Part shown: positions 1-8,503 of the stretch, piece after piece
How the letters are laid out: every line of letters starts with the position of its first letter
Numbering within the stretch: position 1 is the stretch's first letter
Assembly (NCBI RefSeq): GCF_001905345.1
Contig: NZ_LFBV01000011.1
Span: forward strand, 221,836-285,835
Reading direction: 5' to 3'
Source: Streptomyces uncialis
Lineage (GTDB): Bacteria; Actinomycetota; Actinomycetes; Streptomycetales; Streptomycetaceae
Length of the DNA: 64,000 nt
Made by a program: the position numbers and the translations under genes
Notes under the pieces: model-generated
What the model was told of the DNA's origin: nothing
Seen by the model: only the letters and a program-made list of their open reading frames with translations
Databases searched by the model: none

Positions 1-3000
1 TGTCGGTGCAGGTGAAGCGGGTGAGCTCGGGAGGCAGCACGGGCAGGACGGCGGCGGTCAGCCCGCCGGTGCCGGCTCCGACCTCCAGCACCCGCAGCGG
101 CCGGCCCGGCGGCCAGTTCTTCAGGGACGCCCGCAGCAGATTGCGGGCCAGCCGGTACTGGTAGACCAGGTTGGGGGTGAAGTCGTAGACCCGTGAGGCG
201 AGGTTGTCGACGGAGAAGAGGAATTCCAGGGGGTCGATCCGGCCATGCAGGATGTCCGCGTAGTGGAGTCCGGTGACCGCGTAGGGGTACAGGGCCGCGC
301 CGATGGAGGGGTGGGCGGTGAGTGTTTCCTGGACGATGCGTTCGAGTGCGGGTTCGGTGGCGATCCGCCAGGTGTCCTGTCCGGTAGCGCGCAGGACCCC
401 GCGTGCCTCGGCCAGGCGGCACAGTGCGGTGAGCCAGCGGGAGTGCTTGGGGTGGACTCCGGTGGCGAGCACCGCCGGGACGCTGAGAGGTCGGTCCGCG
501 CCGAGGATGTCGGTGAGGGCGCGGGCGATGCTGTGGGCGGCGGTGTCCACCACACCGGTGCGGAAGTGGGTCAAGTCGTGCAGGTGCTGGTCGCCGGGTC
601 CATCCGGCCAGATGTCTGCGGCGGCCGTCTCCTGCGGGGAGGGCAGCGGGGTGGGGCGTGCCGAGGTGCCGGGCAGGGGGGCGGCGCGCAGGACTTCGGC
701 CAGCAGGGAGGGGGCGGCCGGTTCGGCGGCGTTGAAGCGGCGCAGCCGGCAGCCGATCGCTTCCAGGGCCACGTTGCCGTCGGTGTCCGTGACGGTCAGA
801 TCCCAGGTGTGCTCGGTCCGGTCCCCGCGCCGACCCGTGACGTGTACGTGTCCGGTGGCGGGCAGGTCCGTCCACGACCGTACGGCGGCGAACCCGGAGG
901 GCAGGTAGGGCACCACCGTGTCGCCCTCGGTGGCCAGCAGCGGCACGCCCGACTGGAGGGCGCCGTCCAGCACGCTCACGTCGGCGGTGTGCCGGCCGGA
1001 CGGGGGGAAGGGAGCCGTGAAGTCGGCGAGCACCTCGGTCTCGCCGACCGCCAGTGCGGTCAGCGGCCGGAACGCCGGCCCGTAGGGCAACTGGGCACGG
1101 GCGCAGGTGGCGTAGTGCTCCTCTCGGGTCTGGCGGCGGGTGGTCCTGGCCCGGATGGCGGCCAGGTCCAGCGGAGGCGGCTGCGGCAGGGTGAGTCGCT
1201 GTACCCGGCAGTGGACCAGTTCCCGCCAGGGGCCTGAGGTTCCGTCACGGCTGGCGATGGTGCACCGGCCGCCGGGGGCGACCGTGGTCTGGAGGCGGAT
1301 GTCCATCGCGGGATCGTCGAAGGGCAGCGTGAGCCCGGCGTCGATGGACAGGTCGGTGACTTCGGCCGCCGCGTCGAGGGCATTCTCCCCGGCGGTGAGG
1401 GCGACATCGACGTAGGCGGCGGCGGGAAGCACCACGGCGCTGCCCACCTTGTGGTCGGTGAGCCAGGCGAGCGGGCCCGGCTCCAGCTGCTGGTGCCAGG
1501 CGGGGTCGAGGGTGGGCAGCCGCTCACCGAGCAGCGGATGCTTTCGGGCCGGGGCGTCCTGCTGGGCGGACTCCTCCCACCATGACGGCTCGCCGGACCA
1601 GTGCCGTTCGCGCTGCCAGGGGTAGGCGGGCAGGGGCACGGCACGGCCGCGGACCGGGAAGAAGGGAGTCCAGTCGGTGGTGGCGCCGGTGGCCAGCACC
1701 GCGGCGATCGCCGAGCGGATCAGCGGCGGGCCGGCCTGGTCGCGCAGGAGTGTGGACAGGACGGTGACTTGTTCCGGCCGTCGTACGGTGCCGGTGCGCA
1801 GATACGGGGTAAGGGCGGCGTGGGGGCCGATCTCCACCAGTACCGTGCAGCCGCCGTCCAGCAGTGTGTCCAGCGCGTCGGTGAAGCGGACGGGTTCGCG
1901 GATGTTGCGCCACCAGTACTCCGCGTCGAGGTCCGGACCGTCCACCACCCGGCCCGTCGTCGAGGAGACCATCGGGATACGGGACGGACGCCCCGGGAGG
2001 TCCTGGAGCGAATCCAGCAGCACCTCCCGCACGGGATCCATGGACGCACTGTGGAAGGCGTAGTCCAGGGGCAGTTCGCGGAAGAACACCTCCCGCGCCT
2101 CCAGTGCCCTGCCCAGTTCCGCGATCGCCGCCGTCGCGCCGGACACGGTGACGGCATCGGGCCCGTTGATCCCGGCGATCACCAGCCGTTCGCCGAACGG
2201 GATGAGCGCCTCCTGTGCGGCGGCGGGGCCGAGTCCGATCGCGGCCATCCGCCCGCTGCCCGCGGTCCTGCTCTGGGCCCGGCTGCGCTCCGCGATGACC
2301 TGGCAGGCGGCGGCCCGGCTCAGGGCGCCCGAGCAGTAGGCGGCGGCGACATCGCCGACGCTGTGGCCGGTGACTCCCGCCGGGGTGATACCGGCAGCCG
2401 CCAGCGAGGCGACGAGTCCGCCCTGCACCGCGAAGAGCAGCGGCTGAGCGACCTCGGTGCGCTCAAGTTCCGGCGCGCCGACGGGGCGGCGCAGCGCCTC
2501 CAGGACCGACCAGCCCAGCCGGGGCAGCAACTCTCCGTCGATGAGGGCGACCTCGCTCAGGAATGCTTCGTCCGCCGCCAGCAGGTCCCTGGCCATACCG
2601 GGCCACTGGGAGCCGTTGCCGCTGAAGACGAAGCCCACCGAGCTCCCGTCCCGTTCGGCGGTTCCCCGGGCGCTGCCCGCGACCGGCTCGTCGCCGGCGG
2701 CCAGAGCTCTCAGGCCGGCCGCCGCCCGGGCCGCGTCCGAAGCCAGGACCACCGCCCGGTGCTCCCGCCGTGTACGGCGCAGACAGCTCGTGTAGGCGAT
2801 GTCGTAGAAGTCGTCCGGAACGGATTCCAGGTGATCGGCGAGCAGCCGGGCCGTCTCGTTGGCCGCTGCTTCGGTGGCGCCCGAGGTCATCACCGGCAGC
2901 TCGCCTTCCCCGCGCGTGCTGTCGGCTTCCCCGCGCCCGCTGTCGACCGGCGCGGCTACGGGCGCGGCCCGGAGAACGACATGGACGTTCGCGCCTCCGA

Positions 3001-4330
3001 ACCCGAAGGAGTTCACCCCCAGCACTCCGTCCGGTGTGAGCGGCAGCGGGCGCGGGGAGGTGACGGGTTCGAGCCCGAGACCGGTGAAGTCGATCTCGTC
3101 GTTGAGGGGCAGCGCGTGCAGCGTGGCGGGGATCGTCTCATGGCGCAGGACGAGCATCGCCTTGAGCAGCCCGGCGACCCCGGACGCCGCCTCCAGGTGT
3201 CCCAGCGTCGACTTCACCGAGCCGATCAGCAGCGGCTGCGCTCTCCGGCTGCCCAGGGCCCGGCCCAGCGCCTGGCACTCCAGCGGGTCTCCGGCCGGGG
3301 TCCCGGTGCCGTGTGCCTCCACATAGGCGACCCGTTCCGGATCGATGCCCGCCCGCGTGTAGACGCTTTCCAGGAGTTCCTGCTGCGAGGTGGCGCTGGG
3401 AAGGGACAGGCCCGACGTCGTGCCGTCGTCGTTGACCGCACTGGCCACGATCACGGCCTCGATCCGGTCACCGTCGGCGATCGCCGCACGCAGCGCCTTC
3501 AGCACGAACACACCCACTCCCTCGCCGCGCACATACCCGTCGGCGCCCGCCGAGAAGGGATGGCAGCGTCCCGTGCGCGAGAGCATGGACGCCTTGGAGA
3601 ATCCGATGAAGTCGGCCGGGTTGAGCATCACATTGACCCCGCCCGCGACTGCCAGCGTGCTGCGCCCGGTACGGATCGCCTCGCAGGCGTGGTGCACCGC
3701 GGTCAGGGTGGAGGAGCAGGCGCTGTCGACGGCGAACGAGGGGCCGTGGAAGTCGAAGACGTAGGAGATCCTGTTGGCGGTGTTGCAGGACGCCGACCCG
3801 CTCATGGCATAGGCGTTGATGGTCCTGAGCCGGCGGACCTGGAGTTCGTAGTAGTTGCGGTCGGAGACCCCGATGATCACGGCCGTGTCGCTGCCCGCCA
3901 GTGCGGCGGAGTCGAGCTGGGCGTCGTCGAAGGCCTCCACCGTGCACTCCAGCAGGAGCCGTTGCTGGGGGTCCACCCGGGATGCTTCCTTGGGGGAGAT
4001 GCCGAAGTAGTCGGCGTCGAATCCGCTGATGTCGTCGAGGAACGCGCCGGTGGTGGAGTACGTCTTGCCCTCGTGCTGCGTGTCCTGGTCGAAGAACCGC
4101 TCGGGATCGAAGCGTTCGGGCGGTACCGGCGTGAGGACATCCTTGCCCGCGTTCAGGGTGCGCCACAGGTCCTCGCGGCTGTTGATGGCTCCCGGCACGC
4201 GAAAGCCCAGCCCGACGACGGCGACCGCGTCCTGCGGTTCGGTGGAACGGGCCGGGTACTCGGCGGACATCGCCGCTTCACCACGGGTAGGGGCACCGCG
4301 GCCGTTCTGCCGGATGGAATGCGCGGCCAT
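1..4330 (-). CDS. Type I polyketide synthase, KS-AT-DH-cMT, partial (C-terminus beyond window)
   Basis: A multidomain polyketide synthase begins at the ATG at 4330, behind a GAGGAG ribosome site, and stays open to base 1 (about 1443 codons). KS spans roughly residues 35-450, with active-site Cys205 in DSACSS and His in EAHGTGT and STLGHLE. AT spans about 565-850, with GHSVGD as the nucleophile motif and YAFHS, whose Phe is typical of malonyl-type ATs. DH spans about 930-1170, with a catalytic-His motif DHKVGSAVVLP (the usual Gly four residues after His is Ser) and a downstream LDGALQ. A SAM methyltransferase motif, LEVGAGTGG, lies near residue 1415 where the window cuts the gene. KS-AT-DH-cMT is the order of fungal highly reducing iterative PKSs; ER, KR and ACP would be expected further left but are not visible. 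It diverges from the ACP/P450/KASIII genes, which probably act with it. The product is unknown. Confidence 0.93.
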   Translation of the reverse strand, partial: MAAHSIRQNGRGAPTRGEAAMSAEYPARSTEPQDAVAVVGLGFRVPGAINSREDLWRTLNAGKDVLTPVPPERFDPERFFDQDTQHEGKTYSTTGAFLDDISGFDADYFGISPKEASRVDPQQRLLLECTVEAFDDAQLDSAALAGSDTAVIIGVSDRNYYELQVRRLRTINAYAMSGSASCNTANRISYVFDFHGPSFAVDSACSSTLTAVHHACEAIRTGRSTLAVAGGVNVMLNPADFIGFSKASMLSRTGRCHPFSAGADGYVRGEGVGVFVLKALRAAIADGDRIEAVIVASAVNDDGTTSGLSLPSATSQQELLESVYTRAGIDPERVAYVEAHGTGTPAGDPLECQALGRALGSRRAQPLLIGSVKSTLGHLEAASGVAGLLKAMLVLRHETIPATLHALPLNDEIDFTGLGLEPVTSPRPLPLTPDGVLGVNSFGFGGANVHVVLRAAPVAAPVDSGRGEADSTRGEGELPVMTSGATEAAANETARLLADHLESVPDDFYDIAYTSCLRRTRREHRAVVLASDAARAAAGLRALAAGDEPVAGSARGTAERDGSSVGFVFSGNGSQWPGMARDLLAADEAFLSEVALIDGELLPRLGWSVLEALRRPVGAPELERTEVAQPLLFAVQGGLVASLAAAGITPAGVTGHSVGDVAAAYCSGALSRAAACQVIAERSRAQSRTAGSGRMAAIGLGPAAAQEALIPFGERLVIAGINGPDAVTVSGATAAIAELGRALEAREVFFRELPLDYAFHSASMDPVREVLLDSLQDLPGRPSRIPMVSSTTGRVVDGPDLDAEYWWRNIREPVRFTDALDTLLDGGCTVLVEIGPHAALTPYLRTGTVRRPEQVTVLSTLLRDQAGPPLIRSAIAAVLATGATTDWTPFFPVRGRAVPLPAYPWQRERHWSGEPSWWEESAQQDAPARKHPLLGERLPTLDPAWHQQLEPGPLAWLTDHKVGSAVVLPAAAYVDVALTAGENALDAAAEVTDLSIDAGLTLPFDDPAMDIRLQTTVAPGGRCTIASRDGTSGPWRELVHCRVQRLTLPQPPPLDLAAIRARTTRRQTREEHYATCARAQLPYGPAFRPLTALAVGETEVLADFTAPFPPSGRHTADVSVLDGALQSGVPLLATEGDTVVPYLPSGFAAVRSWTDLPATGHVHVTGRRGDRTEHTWDLTVTDTDGNVALEAIGCRLRRFNAAEPAAPSLLAEVLRAAPLPGTSARPTPLPSPQETAAADIWPDGPGDQHLHDLTHFRTGVVDTAAHSIARALTDILGADRPLSVPAVLATGVHPKHSRWLTALCRLAEARGVLRATGQDTWRIATEPALERIVQETLTAHPSIGAALYPYAVTGLHYADILHGRIDPLEFLFSVDNLASRVYDFTPNLVYQYRLARNLLRASLKNWPPGRPLRVLEVGAGTGGLTAAVLPVLPPELTRFTCTD

Positions 4331-4827
4331 CGGATTCTCCTCGCAGGACAGATGTTCACCTGATGAATCAGGCCGACGACCGCGTTCGCGTCAGGTGTCC
4401 GGCGTGAATCCTGGATCGGCCGCTCCGTTGGCGGACTCGACCGGCCGGGAACCGGGCCGGTCGGGCAACCGGTGCATGAAAAGTCGACTTCGCCTCATCG
4501 CGAGGCGACGGGTCGCCATCGACGCGACCCCTGTGACCGCCTCCCCGACCCCAGTGACATACGGGATGAAATGCCGGGAAAGTGCGTATCCATGCTTGCA
4601 CGCCACCGCTACGGAAGCGACCCGCAGAGATCAGCGGAGGCGACCCCCGGAGAACAGGTGCCTGTCTCGCGGCCCCTCCCCGCTCAGCGCGAATCCCCCG
4701 GCGGACAAGCGTAGGGTCGAAAAAACCGTGCCTGTCGGCCCGACATCCCCTTGAACGTCCCGGACACCGCGGGACCACGTGCAGGAAGTCACCGGCCCCG
4801 CTCACGGCCTTTCCGCAGGAGAGAAGT
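4331..4827. promoter_or_regulatory. Divergent promoter region between PKS and ACP operon
   Basis: About 500 bases lie between the divergent starts of the PKS and the ACP gene, so promoters for both transcripts should be here. I saw no clear -35/-10 pair, operator palindrome or convincing gene. The short minus-strand reading frame at 4391-4606 lacks a ribosome site and shows no recognisable domain. Confidence 0.5.
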
Positions 4828-5121
4828 GTGTGCCGCATGAACCCCCCACCGAAGCAGAACCAGGCGGCGCTCGCGCCGCACCTCCAGGAACGTCTGCACC
4901 GGTTGCTGGACCGGGAGTTCGAATGGAACGGGACCGTCACGGAAGAGGACGACCGTCCGCTGCTCAACCTGCCGGGCGTGGACTCCCTGGGCTTGCTCAG
5001 GGCCATGACCTGCATACAGAAAGAGTTCTCGGTTGCCTTCAGCGACGAAGAACTCTTCGATCTGCGCACGGTCGGTGATCTGCGTGCCCTGCTGGCCGCC
5101 AAAGCCGGGAGCGGGCCATGA
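4828..5121 (+). CDS. Stand-alone acyl carrier protein
   Basis: This is a 97-residue protein of carrier-protein size. The phosphopantetheine attachment site is Ser53 in LPGVDSLGLL, followed by the usual amphipathic helices (KEFSVAFSDEELFDLRTVGDL). The GTG at 4828 is chosen because AGGAG at 4817-4821 lies six bases upstream; an in-frame ATG at 4837 would be too far from it. The stop overlaps the P450 start by four bases (ATGA), so the two genes should be translationally coupled. It probably holds a starter or a finished acyl chain for the KASIII-like enzyme, or a substrate for the P450; that role is inferred from the neighbours. Sequence alone does not distinguish a polyketide ACP from a peptidyl carrier. 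Confidence 0.85.
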   Translation: MCRMNPPPKQNQAALAPHLQERLHRLLDREFEWNGTVTEEDDRPLLNLPGVDSLGLLRAMTCIQKEFSVAFSDEELFDLRTVGDLRALLAAKAGSGP

Positions 5122-6392
5122 CCTCCCCGGACCAGCCGACCCCGGCCGTCTGCCCCGCCCGGACAGGCGGGAACCGGCAACTGATGGACGCCGCCTTCCC
5201 CCATGAGGCGTTCCCCACCGCCCTCCGCGATCTCGCCGACACCGGACCGGTCCACCCGGTCGTCCTCCCCGGCGGCCTGCACACATGGCTCGTCACCGAT
5301 CACCACGCCGCACGCGCCCTGGCAGGCGACCAACGACTGACCCTCGACATCCGCGAGATCCCCGAACCCCCTTGCGGCCTCGGCCGCACCCGCTACCCCG
5401 AGGACGGACTGGCCGTGCGAGGGCGCCACTTGATGAACATCGACGGCGCCGACCACGACCGCCTGCGCCGGCAGGTCTCCCCCCTTCTCAGCCACGCGGC
5501 CGTCCAGCCGCAGCGGCCGATGATCGAAGCCGCAGCCGAGAACGCCTTGCGGGACCTCGCCGGCCAGGACCCCGCCGATGTGGTCGCCCACTACGCACGC
5601 CCCCTGGCCAGCGACGTCATGAGCACCCTGCTCGGCGTCCCGGCCGACCTCCGCGCACCGCTTGCCGACGTCACCGCCAGGCTCGGGGAACCCGACCCCC
5701 CGGACAGCGAACCCATGCACGCCGCCCTCCTCGAACAGTTCGACCTGGTCAGAGAGGCCATGGAACGACGCCGCACGGACCCGGGCGACGACCTCATCAC
5801 CGTGCTGCTGAAAGCCCACGGCCGAGACCGGATCACCCGCATGGAGATCCAGGCAATGATCTCGCTCCTGACCGCCGCCGGGCTGGAAACCACCGCCACG
5901 CTCATCGCCTACGGCACCGCCCTGCTGATCGAGCACCCCGACATCCGACGCACCCTGCTGACCGACGACGACAGCGCCCAGGCAGTCGTCGAGGAACTCC
6001 TGCGTCACCACGCACCCCTGTTCACCGCAGGCTGGCGCTTCACCACAGAACCCGTTGAGGTCGGCGGCACCACCATCCCAGCAGGCGCCTTCGTGCTGCT
6101 CTCGCTCGCCGCCGCCAACAAGGACCCCGGCGTCTTCCCCCACCCCGACGACTTCCGCACGGACCGCCCCAACGCGGCCCAGCTGATGTCCTTCGGCCAC
6201 GGACCCCACTACTGCCTGGGCTCGCACCTCGGCCGGCTGGAAGGACGTATCGCCCTGCGCGCCCTTTTCTGGCGCTACCCCTCCATCGCGCTCGCCACCG
6301 AACCCGACGCCCTCACCTGGCAGGGCGCCACCCTCAACCGCCGCCTCACCACCCTCCCCGTCACCCTCGGCACGGCGCGACAGCGGCCATGA
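5118..6392 (+). CDS. Cytochrome P450
   Basis: This is a 424-residue bacterial soluble P450. The I-helix oxygen-activation motif is AAGLETTATL (about residue 255), the K-helix ExxR is EELLR (about 291), and the haem-thiolate loop is FGHGPHYCLG with Cys366 as iron ligand. It starts with the ATG that overlaps the ACP stop by four bases. P450s encoded directly after a carrier protein often oxidise a carrier-bound substrate, so hydroxylation or epoxidation of an ACP-bound chain is a reasonable but unproven role. No ferredoxin or reductase gene is adjacent, so electrons must come from elsewhere. After it, 177 Pro/Arg-rich bases precede the KASIII-like gene and hold no convincing gene. Confidence 0.95.
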   Translation: MTSPDQPTPAVCPARTGGNRQLMDAAFPHEAFPTALRDLADTGPVHPVVLPGGLHTWLVTDHHAARALAGDQRLTLDIREIPEPPCGLGRTRYPEDGLAVRGRHLMNIDGADHDRLRRQVSPLLSHAAVQPQRPMIEAAAENALRDLAGQDPADVVAHYARPLASDVMSTLLGVPADLRAPLADVTARLGEPDPPDSEPMHAALLEQFDLVREAMERRRTDPGDDLITVLLKAHGRDRITRMEIQAMISLLTAAGLETTATLIAYGTALLIEHPDIRRTLLTDDDSAQAVVEELLRHHAPLFTAGWRFTTEPVEVGGTTIPAGAFVLLSLAAANKDPGVFPHPDDFRTDRPNAAQLMSFGHGPHYCLGSHLGRLEGRIALRALFWRYPSIALATEPDALTWQGATLNRRLTTLPVTLGTARQRP

Positions 6393-6569
6393 AGACCCCG
6401 GCGCGACGGACGACACCACTGCCGCAGGCGGACCGGAACACGCCGGACCGAACCCCGCAAGCCCGGCGGTGGCAGACACACGTACCCGCAGACGCGGAAA
6501 CCCACTCCCCAGCCGTTCGGCCGCCTTCCCCTCCCGCTCCTCCCCCGCCGGCCGACGGGAAGGACGACC

Positions 6570-7553
6570 GTGAGAACCGACATCCCCCTCTACATCAACG
6601 CAGCCGCGCTCTGGCTGCCCCAAACCGCCTCCACAGCCGAGGAAGCCGCCGCGTCCGGAGTCATCCGACTGCGTGCCGCCGAGGCCGAAGGCTTCGCCCA
6701 ACTGGCCGTCTGCCATGACCGCACGGTCTCGAGCATGGCCGCCGAAGCCGCCCGCACCGCCCTTGAGGACGCCGGTCTCACCCCCGACGACGTGGACCTC
6801 CACATCCATTGCTGGGTCTACGAACAGGGCGAGGGGGTCTGGAGCCCGGCCCACCGCGTCGCCCGGCTCACCGGCGCCCACCACTGCATGGCGTTCGGCC
6901 TGCAACAGCAGTCCAACAGCGGAGCCACCGCGATCGAAACAGCCCTCACCAAAATCGCCACGGACCCCCGGACCACCACGGCCCTGATCACCACCGCCGA
7001 CAAGTTCAACGAAGTCCCCCAAGGGCGCTGGTCCCCGCTCTCCGACGGCGGCCCCCTCGGCGACGGCGCCACCGCCGTCGTCCTCACCCCCTCCCCGGGC
7101 CCGCTGCTCATCGAATCCATCGCGGGCCACGGAGACACCAGCCTCGAACCCGACTTCCCCGGCCGCGACCCGTTCGGACTCCAGCCCCCCGACCCGAACG
7201 GCTCCCCCTTCCGCAAACAGGACGTCCTCAAGCGCATGCGGGCCTGCGTCAAGCACGCCGTGGACGACGCCCTCGACGACGCCCACCTCAGCCCCGACGC
7301 CCCCGGGATCGACTCGGTCCTCCCCTGTTTCCTGGGCCAGACCTTCATCGACTGGACCATCCGCCCCGCCCTTCCCACCCCCCTCCAGGACAAGATCCGC
7401 CGCTACGGCTCCCACACCGGCCACCTCGGGGGCGGCGACCTCACCGCCAACCTCGCCTTCACCCTCAAACAACCGCCCCCACCCGAGAGCCACACCCTGC
7501 TCGTCAGCGTCGGAGCCGGCTACTGCGCCACCTGCCTCGTCGTACGCGCCTGA
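6570..7553 (+). CDS. KASIII-like (thiolase-fold) acyltransferase, catalytic Cys replaced by Ser
   Basis: This 327-residue protein has the ketoacyl-ACP synthase III fold family layout (SDGGPLGDGATAVVL in the middle, SHTGHLGGGDLTANLA near the end). At the nucleophile position the sequence reads FGLQQQSNSG, placing Ser115 where the family has Cys in a CNG-type context. The usual KASIII Asn motif (HGNTSA type) is replaced by HTGHLGGGD, as in KASIII-like acyltransferases of antibiotic clusters. DpsC of daunorubicin biosynthesis is a known KASIII homologue with active-site Ser, involved in starter selection. This one may therefore load an unusual starter or transfer an acyl chain rather than condense. 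GTG start at 6570 behind GGAAGG. The ACP upstream is the likely partner. A diverged inverted fragment of its 3' part lies at about 10.55-10.66 kb. Confidence 0.85.
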   Translation: MRTDIPLYINAAALWLPQTASTAEEAAASGVIRLRAAEAEGFAQLAVCHDRTVSSMAAEAARTALEDAGLTPDDVDLHIHCWVYEQGEGVWSPAHRVARLTGAHHCMAFGLQQQSNSGATAIETALTKIATDPRTTTALITTADKFNEVPQGRWSPLSDGGPLGDGATAVVLTPSPGPLLIESIAGHGDTSLEPDFPGRDPFGLQPPDPNGSPFRKQDVLKRMRACVKHAVDDALDDAHLSPDAPGIDSVLPCFLGQTFIDWTIRPALPTPLQDKIRRYGSHTGHLGGGDLTANLAFTLKQPPPPESHTLLVSVGAGYCATCLVVRA

Positions 7554-7666
7554 CACGCACCCGCAAGCCCTGAGAGCCGGCCCTGGGACTCCTTTGGGCA
7601 CGGACGCGGAGGCTCGGTTGCCGCAATGTCTTCGCGGATCACGTCGTCTCGCCTACCGTCATCTGC

Positions 7667-8185
7667 ATGAGCAACGACGGTGTAGTGGTGGATGAGGCGG
7701 TCCGCGCGGCGTGGGACACCTACCGGGTCCTGGAGAAGCGGACGCCCGCCAAGGAGCGCCAAGAAGCGCAGCAACGAGTGAAGGCTGCGGCGGACTCCGT
7801 CGGGCGCGAGGAGGTCTCCCGAGGCACGGTGTTCCTGGTGGGCGTCCTGACCGGGTACCTGATCGGCGAGCCGCCCGGCGGCGGGGAGCAGTTCGATCCG
7901 CTGAACGACCTCATCCCCGCGGTGATCCGCAAACTGCCCACCTTCGACATGGCTGACCCGGAGCAGGTGCCGATGGCCACCGGTGTCCTCATGGCCGCCG
8001 CCATGGGCATGGACACCGTGGCCTGGCGCGACCGGTTCGGGCCGATCGAGCCGAAGGAGGCCATAATCCACGGCTTCGTGCTGTGGCTGCTCGCGGACCT
8101 CTTCGACTCCCTGGCCGACAAGCCGGGCACCATCGACCAGTTGATGCGCGAGACCTTCGACTCCATGGGTACCTCGCAGGACTGA
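7667..8185 (+). CDS. Conserved-type hypothetical protein
   Basis: This is a 172-residue acidic protein starting at the ATG at 7667, with codon bias fitting a real gene. The N-terminal third is helical and charged (residues 10-45), followed by a hydrophobic stretch FLVGVLTGYLIG and a second at ATGVLMAAAMGM, with an acidic C-terminus. No catalytic motif or signal peptide is recognised. It lies after the KASIII-like gene, with 113 bases between, on the same strand, but differs in style from it, so membership of the PKS cluster is uncertain. I do not assign a function. Confidence 0.65.
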   Translation: MSNDGVVVDEAVRAAWDTYRVLEKRTPAKERQEAQQRVKAAADSVGREEVSRGTVFLVGVLTGYLIGEPPGGGEQFDPLNDLIPAVIRKLPTFDMADPEQVPMATGVLMAAAMGMDTVAWRDRFGPIEPKEAIIHGFVLWLLADLFDSLADKPGTIDQLMRETFDSMGTSQD

Positions 8186-8503
8186 CGCACGACACCAACC
8201 CGGAGGAGTGCCCGGAGTGCCGGCGCGAGGTGCAGCTCGGCGCCGACCGCCGCTGCGGCCGCGGGCAAGGGCCTCGCATCGCGCATACCCGGACGGCGCA
8301 GCAGCTCGCGGTGTCCCTGGCCGTGGTGTTGATGCCCGGAACAGGTGCCACCTGGTGACAACGGCCGGGCGGATACGCGTTGCCGCCGGGTGCCAACGGG
8401 CGACGACTCGTTCCCCGGCCCCGGCCGCGAGGTGGTGTGCGGCGCCGGAAAGGGCGATGCGCATGCCGCCGGGCGCCACGGGGCCCAGAAAGAGAGCAGA
8501 CAG
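8186..8503 (+). other. Intergenic stretch with a possible CxxC coding remnant
   Basis: These 318 bases separate the hypothetical protein and the hydrolase. A short plus-strand reading frame across 8186-8358 contains a CPEC motif and could be the tail of a decayed small zinc-binding gene, but it has no good start of its own. The segment 8359-8503 shows only GCC-rich imperfect repeats of a GGCGCC/GGCGGC type. Confidence 0.3.

Noticed and set aside
1601..4363. A long plus-strand open frame of 920 codons
   Set aside because: It lies antisense to the PKS, which has KS/AT/DH motifs on the minus strand; the plus frame is a GC-bias artefact.
4391..4606. Short minus-strand frame in the divergent promoter region
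   Set aside because: GTG start without a ribosome site, Arg-rich low-information product, and no family features.
6389..6718. Plus-strand frame overlapping the P450 stop by ATGA
   Set aside because: The product is Pro/Arg/Thr-rich and runs into the KASIII-like gene in another frame, so the overlap is probably chance.
4368..7601. A long minus-strand open frame of 1077 codons
   Set aside because: It crosses the ACP, P450 and KASIII-like genes, all with clear motifs on the plus strand, and has no ribosome site or domain.
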